DNA of 64,000 nucleotides from an uncultured Oscillibacter sp. (GCA_910577405.1 CAJTMG010000019.1:5388-69387); one strand, 5' to 3'; positions 43,028 through 52,626 are shown, numbered from the stretch's first letter. Numbers and translations are program-made. Notes: generated from the letters alone by a model not told the origin.

Positions 43028-44604
43028 AAACGGCTTTGATTGTGGACGACGACCATCTTGTGCGAAGCTATCTGAAAATCCTGCCCTCCTGGGAACGGGC
43101 CGGGTTCCGCATTGCCGCCGGCGCCCGGGACGGCGAGGAAGCCCTGGCGCTGCTGGAAAAATCGCCTGTGGACCTTCTGGTGACCGATATTTCCATGCCC
43201 CTCCTGGACGGCATCGAGCTGATCCGACGGGTGCGCCGGACAGATCAGCATATCTACATCATCGCCCTGAGCTGTCACGACGAGTTCGCCTACGTCAAGG
43301 ACGCCATGAAGGAGGGGGCTGACGACTACGTGCTCAAGCATACCCTGAACGAGGATTCCCTCTATCAGCTTTTGCAGTCCGCCGCTCAGAGGATGGAGGA
43401 ACGACAGCGGCAGCAGGCAGAACGGACCCATATCCAGCGTCTGGCCAAAGCGGGGGACCAGCAGCTGAAGTACGCCTATTTCAGCAAGGTGACCGGGGAG
43501 GCCCTGGAGGAGGGAGAACGGGAACAGGAGCGCCGCCGGGCCGGATTGCAGAGGCCGTATCGGAGCTGCGGGGCCATTTCCATCCGTCTGGAGTCCTGGG
43601 AGGGGGAAGCGGGCAGCGTCTCTCATCCGGGACGGCGGCGGTACTGTCAGGAATTTCTTCGCCGCCTGCCCGACGCCCTGGGGGAGCTTCTGGACAACGC
43701 CGGGCGGCTGGAGATCGTCTATTGGGGCAAGGGGCAGTATTATGGCTTCCTGGACCTCTCGGACCTCCGGGACGGCAGCGCCATGCAGCAGGCTTTGACG
43801 GAAGCTGCTCTGGCCTGCGCGCGGGTCTGCGGCTGGGAATGCTACCCTTTCGGCGTGGGAGTCAGCGAGCCGTGCATGGGCCCCGACGCCATACGGAGCG
43901 CTTACCGGCAGGTGAATCAGCTGATGAAGCGGCGGTTCTACGAACGGCAGGAGGTGCTTTTCTACGACCCGGGCAGGAAAACCGGCGTGCGGGTACCGGC
44001 GGAGGCGGAAAAGCTGCTGGCGGGGATGGACGCGTACCGGCGGAAGATGGAGCCGGAAAGCCTGCTGAACGCCTGTCTGGACGCAGCCCGGAGCTTTGAG
44101 CGGAACCTGACGGACGAGCGTCTGGTGCTGCAATGGCTGGCGGAACTGGAGCTGAAAGCGGGCCTGACGCCGGGCGAGGACGTGAAGGGGCTTGTCAGTA
44201 TGGAACAGGTCCGGCAGCGCCTCCGGGAGGACGTACAGCGTCTGGACTGGAGCCGGGAGGACGATTTGCCGGAGGGGGTGGGGCGGACGGTCAGCGCGGC
44301 GGCGGAGTTTGTCCGGAATCATTACAAAGAGCCGATTGGATTGACGGAAACCGCTCAGGCCGTGGGGGTCAATCCCACCTATCTGAGCTACCTCTTTCAT
44401 CGGGAGGCGGGGGTGGGCTTCTCCAATTTCCTCCTGAATCTGCGCATCGCACGGGCCCGAACCCTTCTGCGGGAAACCAATCTGAAAGTTCGTGAGGTCG
44501 CGGAGCAGGCGGGTTTCCACGATTACCATTATTTTGCCAAGGCGTTCAAAAAGCTCAATGGACAAAGTCCCGCTGTATATAGAAAACAAACAAATCTGCA
44601 CTGA
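43024..44604 (+). CDS. AraC-type response regulator (YesN-like)
   Basis: 526 aa. Receiver domain (1-120) with phospho-acceptor Asp55 in LLVTDISMPL and acidic pocket VDDDH at the start. A central region of unknown role follows (about 130-420), then an AraC HTH domain (about 425-522: IGLTETAQAVGVNPTYLSYL, VREVAEQAGFHDYHYFAKAF). Likely activates the downstream symporter or other sugar genes. The stop lies within the stem of its terminator. Confidence 0.92.
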   Translation: MKTALIVDDDHLVRSYLKILPSWERAGFRIAAGARDGEEALALLEKSPVDLLVTDISMPLLDGIELIRRVRRTDQHIYIIALSCHDEFAYVKDAMKEGADDYVLKHTLNEDSLYQLLQSAAQRMEERQRQQAERTHIQRLAKAGDQQLKYAYFSKVTGEALEEGEREQERRRAGLQRPYRSCGAISIRLESWEGEAGSVSHPGRRRYCQEFLRRLPDALGELLDNAGRLEIVYWGKGQYYGFLDLSDLRDGSAMQQALTEAALACARVCGWECYPFGVGVSEPCMGPDAIRSAYRQVNQLMKRRFYERQEVLFYDPGRKTGVRVPAEAEKLLAGMDAYRRKMEPESLLNACLDAARSFERNLTDERLVLQWLAELELKAGLTPGEDVKGLVSMEQVRQRLREDVQRLDWSREDDLPEGVGRTVSAAAEFVRNHYKEPIGLTETAQAVGVNPTYLSYLFHREAGVGFSNFLLNLRIARARTLLRETNLKVREVAEQAGFHDYHYFAKAFKKLNGQSPAVYRKQTNLH

Positions 44605-44627
44605 CATCCGACCCGGGTGTCAGTCTT
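44597..44627 (+). terminator. Terminator of the two-component operon
   Basis: CTGACATCC-GACC-CGGGTGTCAG stem followed by TCTTTTTT. The 5' arm begins within the last codons of the gene. Confidence 0.85.
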
Positions 44628-44830
44628 TTTTACCTAAAGATAAGACACAAAAACAGAACGCCCATGGGAGAAACTGGGAACCAAGCCAAAGAAAACACCG
44701 GTAAATCCAAAAAGAAGACCATCGTCAGGCCTGTTGGGAATCAGATATAATAGTATTTGTAAGGTGTGTCTTGAGGAGGACCGCAGAAGGGGAAACTGCG
44801 GAAAAAAGAAAACGAAAGGGGATTCACTGT

Positions 44831-46468
44831 ATGCTGCTAACGATTGTTGAGTTCGTAGGGTTCACCGTACTTGTGGCGGTCCTGTCCTGGTGGAAGACCA
44901 AGGATGAGGATCTGTCGTCCAAAGAGGGTTACTTCCTGGCGGGCCGCGGGCTTCCGGGCATCGTCATTGCCGGCTCCCTGATGATGACCAACCTCTCCGC
45001 GGAACAGCTGGTGGGCACCAACGGTCAGGCGTTCTCCGGCTCCATGAGCTCCATGGCCTGGGAAGCCACCTCCGGCTTCGCGCTGCTGGTGCTGGCCTTT
45101 GTCATTCTGCCCCGCTTCCTGAAAGGCGGCATCGCGACCATTCCGCAGTTCTACAAAATGCGCTATGATACTTTCACCATGCGTATGTTCTCCTGTATGT
45201 TCCTCATTGCCTACGTGGTCACCATGCTGCCGACAATTCTCTATTCCGGCTCCGTGGCCCTGGCGAAAATCTTCAATATTGAGGAAATGTTCGGCATCAG
45301 CTACTTCTGGGCCATCCTGATTGTCTGCTTCTCCACCGGTATCATCGGCATGGCCTACTCCGTCTTCGGCGGCCTGAAAGCTGTCGCGTACTCCGACACC
45401 ATCAACGGCGTAGGTCTGATTATCGGCGGCTTCGCGGTTCCCATCCTGGGCATCTTCGCGCTGGGCAAACTGGCTGGCGGCAGCGGTACTTTCGGCGAGG
45501 GCCTCCACTATCTGCTCACTGCCACTCCCGAGAAGATGAACGCCTGGGCTCCTCCCAAATCCGTGGCTCCCTACGTTCCCTGGCCTCTGCTGTTTACCGG
45601 TATGTTCGTCAATAATATGTTCTACTGGGCTACCAATCAGTCCATCATCCAGCGTTCCCTGGGCGGCAAGAACCTGGCCGAGGCTCAGAAGGGCGCGATC
45701 TGGGCAGGCTTCTTCAAGTGCCTGGACGTGTTCGTGATCGTGCTCCCCGGCATCATCGCCTACCAGCTCCTCACCGCACAGGGCGCAATTGATACCTCCG
45801 TTGGCTCCGCAGGCGACCAGGCTTACCCGCTGCTTGTGATGGAGGTCATGCCCCCGGCGATTATGGGGTTCTTCGCGGCTGTGATGTTCGGCGCGATTCT
45901 GTCTTCCTTCAACTCCGTGCTGAATTCCTCCTCCACCATCTTCGCGCTGGATATCTGGCAGCCTATCTGGGGCAAGGACGCCGACGCGGAAAAGACCGTG
46001 AAGGTGGGCAAGTATTTCGGCCTGATTGTGGGTATTGTCGCCATCTTCATCTCTCCCTTTGTCATGTACTTCGGCACCGGCATCATGAACTTTATCAACG
46101 AATGCTGGGGCTTCTTCTCCATGCCGATTCTGCTGGCGGTGCTCTTCGGCCTGCTCAGCAAGAAGGTCTCCCCCATTGCGCCCAAGATTACCGTTCCCGT
46201 GCATATCGTTATCTACGGCGCCACGAAAATCATTCCCTTCTGCGCCGAGTGGCACTATCTCTATTGGGTATTCTTCTGCTTCGTTGTGGAGTCCATCATT
46301 TACCTGGTGTGCATCAAGGTCGCGCCCCGGAAGGAAGACTGGATCATGCCGGATGCCAAGGTTATGGACATGACGCCCTGGAAGACCGGCAGGTCCTGGG
46401 CTGTCGTAGGCGTTGCCGTCATTATCGTCATGTACATCTGCTGCTCTCCCCTTGGTATCGGCGCATAA
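44831..46468 (+). CDS. Sodium:solute symporter (SSS family)
   Basis: 545 aa with 14 or so membrane helices. SSS landmarks are EGYFLAGRGLPGIVIAGSLM, TNLSAEQLVGTNGQ, YSVFGGLKAVAYSDTINGVG, TNQSIIQRSLGGKNLAEAQKG and FGAILSSFNSVLNSSSTIFALD. The pattern is like the sugar/solute transporters vSGLT and SLC5-type. AAAGGGG precedes the ATG at 44831. A TATAAT (44746-44751) with no good -35 lies upstream, suggesting an activator-dependent promoter, plausibly the AraC-type regulator encoded just before. Substrate probably a sugar or sugar derivative. Confidence 0.88.
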   Translation: MLLTIVEFVGFTVLVAVLSWWKTKDEDLSSKEGYFLAGRGLPGIVIAGSLMMTNLSAEQLVGTNGQAFSGSMSSMAWEATSGFALLVLAFVILPRFLKGGIATIPQFYKMRYDTFTMRMFSCMFLIAYVVTMLPTILYSGSVALAKIFNIEEMFGISYFWAILIVCFSTGIIGMAYSVFGGLKAVAYSDTINGVGLIIGGFAVPILGIFALGKLAGGSGTFGEGLHYLLTATPEKMNAWAPPKSVAPYVPWPLLFTGMFVNNMFYWATNQSIIQRSLGGKNLAEAQKGAIWAGFFKCLDVFVIVLPGIIAYQLLTAQGAIDTSVGSAGDQAYPLLVMEVMPPAIMGFFAAVMFGAILSSFNSVLNSSSTIFALDIWQPIWGKDADAEKTVKVGKYFGLIVGIVAIFISPFVMYFGTGIMNFINECWGFFSMPILLAVLFGLLSKKVSPIAPKITVPVHIVIYGATKIIPFCAEWHYLYWVFFCFVVESIIYLVCIKVAPRKEDWIMPDAKVMDMTPWKTGRSWAVVGVAVIIVMYICCSPLGIGA

Positions 46469-46522
46469 CTTGCTTCCCCTGGCAGCGCTGCTCAATCCTT
46501 TGCAGCGTCACCTCTCTCTGCG

Positions 46523-46554
46523 AAACGCCCGGCCTTTCTTTGGTCGGGTGTTTT
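46523..46554 (+). terminator. Terminator after the SSS symporter
   Basis: AACGCCCGGCC / GGTCGGGTGTT stem (with G-U pairs), loop TTTCTTT, followed by TTTG. A second G+C-rich stretch ending in T6 (about 46578-46592) may add to it. Confidence 0.7.
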
Positions 46555-46628
46555 GCTGTCCTGCGGCGGCATTCCTTCCGCACGGGCGTTTTTTGGCTGC
46601 CGGATGTGTTTGTTCCGCGTTTCTCTGG

Positions 46629-47474
46629 TTATTGGATTCGTTTGCCCTGCATCTGCTCCAGATACTTTTTGCGGTAAGCGGCCGGGGGAAGCCCTACCAC
46701 CTTCCGGAAAATGCCGCTGAAATGGCTGGCGCTGTCGTAGCCCACCATAGCGGCAATCTGGGCGGCGCTGAAATCGGTGGAAATCAGCAGGTTCTGCGCC
46801 TCTCCCATTCTTCGCCGGATAATGTACTGCATGGGCGAGAATCCCGTAACGGCCTTGAAGACATGAGCCAGATGGTAAGGCGAGATATGCAGATCCGCTC
46901 CCATCCGGGCCAGGGTCAAAGGCTCGGCGAAATGGGCGGCGATATACTGCCCTGTACGGTTTACCAGCGCTGCCGATTCCGTCTGACGCTCCTTTCTGCC
47001 GTCCGCCGGGAAGCCCAACGCCAGAGGAAGCAGCGCCAAAAACAAATGCCGCGCAGCCGCCCTGCTCCGGACGCTCCCCTCTTCCATCTGTTCATAGAGC
47101 AGCCGGCACAGATTCCCCATCCGCGTCATGCTGCGGCCTGTGGGACGGACGAACCCATCCTCCGGCAGCGTCAGACAGCCCGGCGGAAGACCTCGCAGGC
47201 GCAGTCCCCCGATGCCAAAGCAGAGGGTCCCGATCTCCAGCGGCGCGGCGGACTGGACCTCGTGCAAATCCCCCTGATTCCCCAGAAGAAAGTCTCCCGG
47301 ATAAATCGGGTGACTGCATCCGTTGACCAAATACGCCCCTTCCCCGGCAAAGACGAAAATCAGCTCGCAGACATGATTGTGAGAATGCAGAACCCGGTTG
47401 ATCTTCGGGTCATGCTCCCGCTGCTGGGTGGCGTAGCGCAGCAAGGGCTCTTCATCGTAAAGCAGCGCGTCCAT
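46629..47474 (-). CDS. AraC-family transcriptional regulator with cupin domain
   Basis: 281 aa: N-terminal cupin-type ligand-binding domain (HSHNHVCELIFVFAGEGAYLVNG, IYPGDFLL), then a C-terminal AraC HTH (about 180-278: LTLARMGADLHISPYHLAHVFKAVTGFSPMQYI, QIAAMVGYDSASHFSGIFRKVVG). AAAGGGGG precedes the ATG at 47474. Divergent from the sugar isomerase-like operon, which it probably controls in response to a sugar. Confidence 0.9.
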   Translation of the reverse strand: MDALLYDEEPLLRYATQQREHDPKINRVLHSHNHVCELIFVFAGEGAYLVNGCSHPIYPGDFLLGNQGDLHEVQSAAPLEIGTLCFGIGGLRLRGLPPGCLTLPEDGFVRPTGRSMTRMGNLCRLLYEQMEEGSVRSRAAARHLFLALLPLALGFPADGRKERQTESAALVNRTGQYIAAHFAEPLTLARMGADLHISPYHLAHVFKAVTGFSPMQYIIRRRMGEAQNLLISTDFSAAQIAAMVGYDSASHFSGIFRKVVGLPPAAYRKKYLEQMQGKRIQ

Positions 47475-47505
47475 GGACCGGTCCCCCTTTCCATTGTCTG
47501 GCCCT

Positions 47506-47534
47506 ATTATCCCGCAAATGACCCCGGACCGCAA
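47506..47534 (-). promoter_or_regulatory. Candidate promoter of the AraC gene
   Basis: Minus strand TTGCGG (47529-47534), 17 bp, GATAAT (47506-47511). The 338-nt divergent gap also has two CAATCAAATC direct repeats on the plus strand (near 47641 and 47742) ahead of the downstream operon, possible activator sites, but no good plus -35/-10 pair other than a TACAAT at 47639. Confidence 0.5.
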
Positions 47535-47812
47535 GAATCAATAAGCGACAAAATCAAAGCCATAATTTTGTGCAGTTTACGCCGCCTTTCCCGCAAAACA
47601 GCCGCAAGAATCCAGAAACATGGCAGGGAAACTTCTGTTACAATCAAATCAATCCTCAAGAAGAAAGCCAGCGCCTGTACATTCCCCCAAAGCGCTGAAA
47701 ATCCCTGAAACAGCTTTCCCTTACCGAAAAATTCCCAACTGCAATCAAATCGATGGAAACCCTGCAAAAATTCTCCCAAACTCCACTCAAACAGCCGAAA
47801 AGGAGGAACAAC

Positions 47813-48742
47813 ATGATACAAATTTGCGGCGCGCCCTGCTGCTGGGGTGTGGACGACCCAAAGAACCCTTACCTTCCCCCCTGGACCCGCGTGCTGAAAG
47901 AGGCGGGACTGGCAGGCTACAGCGCAATTGAGTTAGGGCCTTACGGGTATCTGCCCATTGACGCCGGGGTGGTATCTGCCGAGCTGCGGAAAAACGGCGT
48001 TGCCATTGTCGCGGGCACCATTTTTCACGACCTGCTGGACCCCGATAATCAGCCCAGCGTCCTGAAAGCCGTGGACGACATCTGTCAGCTCATCACCGAC
48101 CCCGCCCTGCCTGAGCTGCCTGTTCACGAGGGGCAGAAGTTCCCCACGCCCTACATGACCGTGATGGACTGGGGCCACGATGAACGGGATTACGCCGCGG
48201 GACATCCTGACCGTGCGCCGCGGCTGTCTCCGGAAGCCTGGACCGGATTCATGGCCAACCTCCGGGCAGTCTGCGAACGGGCCAATCAGTACGGCGTCCG
48301 GCCTGTGGTGCATCCTCACGCCGGCGGGTACATCGAATTCGAGGACGAAATCGCCGCAATGGTCCGGGATATCCCCTACGAAACCGCCGGGCTCTGCCTG
48401 GATACCGGACACCTCTATTATTCCGGCATGGACCCTGCGGCCTTCCTGAAAAAGTACGCGGACCGTTTGGATTACGTGCATTTCAAGGACGTAAACGAGC
48501 AGGTCTACCGGCAGGTCCTGGGGGAGCACATCCGCTTCTTTGACGGCTGCGGCAAAGGCTCCATGTGTCCCATCGGCACGGGCAGTCTGGATTATCCCGG
48601 CATCAAGGCGGCTCTGGAGGAAATCGGCTACAACGGCTATATTACCATCGAGCAGGAACGGGACCCCCGAAATGTGGAGGGCAGTCTGCGGGATGTTAAG
48701 GCCAGCGTGGAATACCTCAAGAGCGTAGGCTATCAAATCTGA
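47813..48742 (+). CDS. TIM-barrel sugar phosphate isomerase/epimerase-like protein (IolE-type)
   Basis: 309 aa of the xylose isomerase-like TIM barrel. Metal-binding-like motifs are VVHPHAGGYIE, CLDTGHLYYSG, VHFKDV and ITIEQERDPR at the C-terminus, like IolE/IolI and other 2-keto-myo-inositol dehydratase or sugar epimerase proteins. AGGAGG 6 nt before ATG. Followed after 21 nt by an oxidoreductase gene, a typical pairing for catabolism of inositol or a related sugar acid. The exact substrate is not visible. Confidence 0.85.
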   Translation: MIQICGAPCCWGVDDPKNPYLPPWTRVLKEAGLAGYSAIELGPYGYLPIDAGVVSAELRKNGVAIVAGTIFHDLLDPDNQPSVLKAVDDICQLITDPALPELPVHEGQKFPTPYMTVMDWGHDERDYAAGHPDRAPRLSPEAWTGFMANLRAVCERANQYGVRPVVHPHAGGYIEFEDEIAAMVRDIPYETAGLCLDTGHLYYSGMDPAAFLKKYADRLDYVHFKDVNEQVYRQVLGEHIRFFDGCGKGSMCPIGTGSLDYPGIKAALEEIGYNGYITIEQERDPRNVEGSLRDVKASVEYLKSVGYQI

Positions 48743-48763
48743 TAAAACCAGGAGGCATTTTCC

Positions 48764-49942
48764 ATGATTAACGGTTCTAAGGTTCTGGACCATCCCATCC
48801 GCTGGGCCATGGCAGGCGGCGGCAGGGGCAGTCAGATCGGCTATATCCATCGTTCGGCGGCTCTGCGGGACAACTCCTTCCAGCTTGTGGCGGGGGCGTT
48901 CGACATTGTGCCTGAACGGGGCATGGCCTTTGCGGCGGAGCTGGGCGTGGCTTCGGACCGCTGCTATCCCGACTATCAGACCATGTTCGCCCAGGAAGCC
49001 AAGCGCCCTGACGGGATTGAAGCCGTGTCCATCGCCACCCCCAACGGCACTCACTACGAAATCTGCAAGGCGGCTTTGGAATCCGGCCTCCATGTGGTCT
49101 GCGAGAAGCCCCTCTGCTTTACCTCCCAACAGGCGGAGGAGCTGGTAACCCTGGCAAAAGCAAAACAGCGTGTGGTGGGCGTGACCTACGGCTACTCCGG
49201 CCATCAGATGATTCAGCAGGCCCGACAGATGATCCTTCACGGCGATCTGGGCGAGATTCGGGTGGTCAATATGAGCTTTGCCTTCGGCGGGTATAACGTC
49301 AAGGTGGAGGAAACCATTCCCGCCGCGAAATGGCGTTTCGATCCCTCCAAGGCAGGCCCTTCCTTTGCCCTGGGCGACGTGGGCACCCATCCCCTGTATC
49401 TGATCGAGGCCATGATTCCTGACCTGCATATCAGAAACCTGATGTGTACCCGGCAGGCGTTCGTGGAGGGCCGTCAGCTGGAAGACAACGCCTTTGTGAT
49501 CATGAATCTTGAGGGCAGCGCAGCCGTCCAGGAGGGCGCGCAGGTCTATTGCTGGGCCAGCTCCATCAACTGCGGCGCGCGGCATGGCCACAAGATACGC
49601 GTGGTAGGGTCCAAGGCCTCCATTGAGTGGGACGACGAGCGGCCGAATCAGATGACCTACGAGATTGAGGGCGAGCCTGTCCGGGTCCTGGAACGGGGCG
49701 CGGGCTACCTTTACCCGGAGGCCAGGGTCGAGGACCGAATCGGCGGCGGGCACGCGGAGGGCCTCTTCGACGCCTGGGCAAACCTTTACCGCCGCTTCGC
49801 CATCGCTATGTCCGGCAGCGGCCATCAGGAGTACGGCGATTTCTGGTATCCTGATGTGAAGGCCGGCGCTCAGGGTGTGAAGTGGATTGAAAAATGCGTG
49901 GAATCCGCGGATAACGGCGCCGTCTGGGTGGATTTCAAGTAA
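48764..49942 (+). CDS. Gfo/Idh/MocA-family NAD(P)-dependent oxidoreductase
   Basis: 392 aa. Rossmann start RWAMAGGGRGSQIG (NAD(P) binding), SIATPNGTHYEI, catalytic Lys in VCEKPLCF, then the GFO_IDH C-terminal domain with GDVGTHPLYLIEA. Oxidises a sugar, inositol or sugar derivative, and forms an operon with the TIM-barrel gene. RBS AGGAGG 9-10 nt from ATG. The remnant at 38896 is a distant relative. Confidence 0.9.
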   Translation: MINGSKVLDHPIRWAMAGGGRGSQIGYIHRSAALRDNSFQLVAGAFDIVPERGMAFAAELGVASDRCYPDYQTMFAQEAKRPDGIEAVSIATPNGTHYEICKAALESGLHVVCEKPLCFTSQQAEELVTLAKAKQRVVGVTYGYSGHQMIQQARQMILHGDLGEIRVVNMSFAFGGYNVKVEETIPAAKWRFDPSKAGPSFALGDVGTHPLYLIEAMIPDLHIRNLMCTRQAFVEGRQLEDNAFVIMNLEGSAAVQEGAQVYCWASSINCGARHGHKIRVVGSKASIEWDDERPNQMTYEIEGEPVRVLERGAGYLYPEARVEDRIGGGHAEGLFDAWANLYRRFAIAMSGSGHQEYGDFWYPDVKAGAQGVKWIEKCVESADNGAVWVDFK

Positions 49943-49970
49943 TTTCTGGGATTCTCCTGAAAACGCGCGC

Positions 49971-50012
49971 AAAAAGACCGTCACAGTCTCAAAAACTGCG
50001 GCGGTCCTTTTT
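49971..50012. terminator. Bidirectional terminator between convergent genes
   Basis: AAAAAGACCG...CGGTCCTTTTTG with an inner CAGT/ACTG pairing. Confidence 0.82.
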
Positions 50013-50015
50013 GTG

Positions 50016-51116
50016 CTATGATTCTGCCTGCGCTTCGTCCAGATAGTAAACCACCAGAAGATCCACCACGGTGCCGTAAGACTGGATGCCTCGTTCGTCT
50101 CCGTAGCCCTTCAGAATACCGTCGTAAATCTTATTGGAAGCTCTCCGCGCCGCGCTGTTCCGGAACTGGGCCCAGTATTCGTTGTTTTCCTTCAAATCCT
50201 GCTGCACGTTCTCCGGAAGAGCCTCCCGTATGGCCCAATAGCTGTCGGGGTCCACGGGATAGAGGGCGTTGCCGAGATAGATATAGCCTTGCAGCCAGCC
50301 GGAATATTCATATGCAGGCAGCCCGCTGGAGGTGGAGGCCAGGATGGACAGGAAATTGCACTCCTGCTCCGACACAAAGCCCCTTTGATGCCCCAGCTCA
50401 TGAGCCACGGTGGAGGGCAGGATGCAGGCCGGGCTGTCCACGTTCACATTAGACTCCCCGGTATAAGCGCAGTAAACGCCGGTGAAATCCAGGGCGCTCA
50501 TAATCCTTGAGAACCGCATGGCCTTCACGCCGGGGTCATCGAACGCCAGAAAGGGAAACGTCTCTGTAACGCCGTCGTAAACCCGCACGCTGTCCGTCAG
50601 AATGTCCTCCCGGGGCACGGCAAAACGGCCCGCTTCATCCCGGGGCACGCCCTCCGCGGCACAGGCGGTCTGTTCTGCAAAGTACGCCGTCACCGCCAGC
50701 AAATCCTCCCGGGCTACCGGCTGGGCGTAAATGCCGCTTTTTTCCTGAAAGCCGTCCGCCCAGTAGCCCAGGCCCCACAGAAAGCAGAAGACCGTCCAGA
50801 CGCTCAGCCCCGCGCACGCAAAGCCTAAAAGCCCGCCGTAGGCCCGCCGCAGCTTCTCCCGCCGCCCCGCCGCCCGCGTCACCGCCCGGATGGTCCAGAC
50901 CAGATACGCCAGCCCCGCCAGGATCGCCAGCACGTCCAGCACCTCCATGATGGACACGTCCGTCAGATAGCTTGCCCGTCCCAGCATACGCCGCAAGGGG
51001 CCGGTGACCTGCTCTGTAAGGGCGTTCACCAGGGGGCGGTTCCCGCGCAGAAGCCGGTACAGAAGCAGCAGGAGCCCGTCCGCCGCCAGCCATAGATGCA
51101 GTTTCTTGTACGGCAT
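50016..51116 (-). CDS. DUF3810-type membrane metallopeptidase-like protein
   Basis: 366 aa: four hydrophobic segments in the first ~145 residues, then a soluble region with the zinc-protease-like HELGH motif (VAHELGHQRGFVSEQE, about residue 245) and Asn/Asp-rich surrounding as in the DUF3810 family. Function unknown; the motif suggests a metalloprotease acting outside the membrane. ATG at 51116 has AAGGGA nearby, and the longer open frame upstream lies in the intergenic region. Confidence 0.78.
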   Translation of the reverse strand: MPYKKLHLWLAADGLLLLLYRLLRGNRPLVNALTEQVTGPLRRMLGRASYLTDVSIMEVLDVLAILAGLAYLVWTIRAVTRAAGRREKLRRAYGGLLGFACAGLSVWTVFCFLWGLGYWADGFQEKSGIYAQPVAREDLLAVTAYFAEQTACAAEGVPRDEAGRFAVPREDILTDSVRVYDGVTETFPFLAFDDPGVKAMRFSRIMSALDFTGVYCAYTGESNVNVDSPACILPSTVAHELGHQRGFVSEQECNFLSILASTSSGLPAYEYSGWLQGYIYLGNALYPVDPDSYWAIREALPENVQQDLKENNEYWAQFRNSAARRASNKIYDGILKGYGDERGIQSYGTVVDLLVVYYLDEAQAES

Positions 51117-51159
51117 GGTTTCCCTTGTCTCCTTCGTTCGTTTTTCTGCCCGCGTCCGA

Positions 51160-51192
51160 AAGAAAACCGGAAAGGCGGGCGTGCCTCTCCGG
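51160..51192 (-). terminator. Terminator after the DUF4352-like lipoprotein gene
   Basis: Read on minus: CCGGAGAGGC ... GCCTTTCCGG with a 6-nt loop, followed by TTTTCTTTC. Confidence 0.65.
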
Positions 51193-51204
51193 ATTTCAGC
51201 GGGA

Positions 51205-51798
51205 TTACTTGGCTTCGGGGGTGAAGCGAACTGCGTAAAGGTCGCCGGCGGTTCCTTCCTCGCTGCCGTCGTCAAACCATTCCTCCATGCAGAGCACAAA
51301 TTCCGTCACATCAGCGGGAACGTCGAAAACCAGGTCCCCGGTGCGGCTTTCTTCATTGGCCAGAGGATAAACCGCCGGAAGCTGATTGTCGGAAACGGGG
51401 TCAAATTCTTCAAACGTGTCGGCGTCGGTGGTAATGGGAATGGCAACCGCGTCGTCGCCTCCGTCCCACTCAATCTGAAAATCTGTGTCATACATTTCAA
51501 CATCAGCGTTGCCAGCGGCGATATCGTCTTTGCTCATCCTCGCGTTTTTGGCAAAGGTATTTGCAACGGTTACATTGACCACCAGGACCTTTTCGCCGTC
51601 GCCAGGGGTATGGCTCTCGTAGGCGTCCTGCAATGCGACGCTGTTGACAGTGAAATCAAAGAAGTAGCTCTGCATCACATCGCCGATCTTGCCCTCGCCG
51701 TAGCCGTCCTTGGCCTTTATGCCTCCGCTGTTTCCTCCGCAGGCGGTTAGGGCCAGCGCCAGTGTCAAGGCCAGCAAAATAGAAGCCATTCGTTTCAT
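51205..51798 (-). CDS. Lipoprotein with DUF4352-like domain
   Basis: 197 aa with a lipoprotein signal (ILLALTLALALTACGGNSG, Cys at about 20) and an extracytoplasmic domain resembling DUF4352 (YFFDFTVNSVALQDAYE, GEKVLVVNVTVANT, and a C-terminal ...GDLVFDVPADVTEF). Acidic overall. Function unknown. RBS CGGAGG 8 nt before ATG. Confidence 0.8.
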   Translation of the reverse strand: MKRMASILLALTLALALTACGGNSGGIKAKDGYGEGKIGDVMQSYFFDFTVNSVALQDAYESHTPGDGEKVLVVNVTVANTFAKNARMSKDDIAAGNADVEMYDTDFQIEWDGGDDAVAIPITTDADTFEEFDPVSDNQLPAVYPLANEESRTGDLVFDVPADVTEFVLCMEEWFDDGSEEGTAGDLYAVRFTPEAK

Positions 51799-51868
51799 GA
51801 TTCATATCCTCCGAATTCTGTTCCTGAATTTTTGCGCCATATTTTTCTATCGGCACAGTAACATGAAA

Positions 51869-51897
51869 ACTATACTACGAACGTATGTTGAAGTCAA
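51869..51897 (-). promoter_or_regulatory. Promoter of the DUF4352-like lipoprotein
   Basis: Minus strand TTGACT (51892-51897), 17 bp, TATAGT (51869-51874). The spacer contains TACG-TT-CGTA, a possible small operator. Confidence 0.7.
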
Positions 51898-51987
51898 GGG
51901 GAATTTTAACGAAAAAGCCCTATAAATTTTGGCGTTGTGAATCAAGCCCTTCCGCATAAAATAGCGTGTGGAAGGGAGGCGTCCGAA

Positions 51988-52626
51988 ATGAAACGGGTGT
52001 ATGTCTACGGTGAAGAGGCGCGTTACAGGAACTATCGTCTGGCAGTGGAGGCGGCGGGAGGCAGGGTAGAATTCGGGCTTTCGGATACGTCGGACGCGGA
52101 GGCGCTGCTTCTGCCCGGCGGCGGGGACCTGGAGCCGTGGCGCTACGGACAGGAGAATCAGGCCAGCCGGGGTCTGGAGCCGGATCGGGACGCCGCGGAA
52201 CTGTCCCTTCTGGCCCGCTTTACCGCTGATGGAAGACCGGTTCTGGGCATCTGCCGGGGCTTCCAGACCATTAACGTCTTTTTCGGGGGCACACTCTGTC
52301 AGGACGCGCCCAATCATAAAGCCGCGGAGAATGGGGACCGCTGTCACCTGGCCTTCCCTGCCTGTGCGGACGTTCCAAAGAATTCTCCTGCCGTCCTTGC
52401 CTGGAAGGCGCTGTCAGGCTTTCCCGTGGTCAACAGCGCCCATCATCAGACCATAGACCGTCTGGGAGCCGGACTCTGTCTGCTGCAATCGGCTCCCGAC
52501 GGCGTTCCGGAAGCTTTCGCACATCGTACCCTGCCCGTCTGGGGAGTCCAGTGGCACCCGGAACGTATGCGGAACAGAAGCCGTCCGTTTTTTCAGGCGT
52601 TTCTCGGGCTCTCCAAGCTGGTCTGA
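51988..52626 (+). CDS. Class-I glutamine amidotransferase-like hydrolase (peptidase C26)
   Basis: 212 aa with a gamma-glutamyl hydrolase/PuuD-like fold: LLLPGGGDLEPWRYG, nucleophile Cys in LGICRGFQTINV (about 86), NSAHHQTI, and His in VQWHPERM. Likely hydrolyses gamma-glutamyl amides. Start at 51988 after GGGAGGCG; the frame opens at 51937. Single gene, substrate not known. It is somewhat shorter than the PuuD family (~240 aa). Confidence 0.82.
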   Translation: MKRVYVYGEEARYRNYRLAVEAAGGRVEFGLSDTSDAEALLLPGGGDLEPWRYGQENQASRGLEPDRDAAELSLLARFTADGRPVLGICRGFQTINVFFGGTLCQDAPNHKAAENGDRCHLAFPACADVPKNSPAVLAWKALSGFPVVNSAHHQTIDRLGAGLCLLQSAPDGVPEAFAHRTLPVWGVQWHPERMRNRSRPFFQAFLGLSKLV

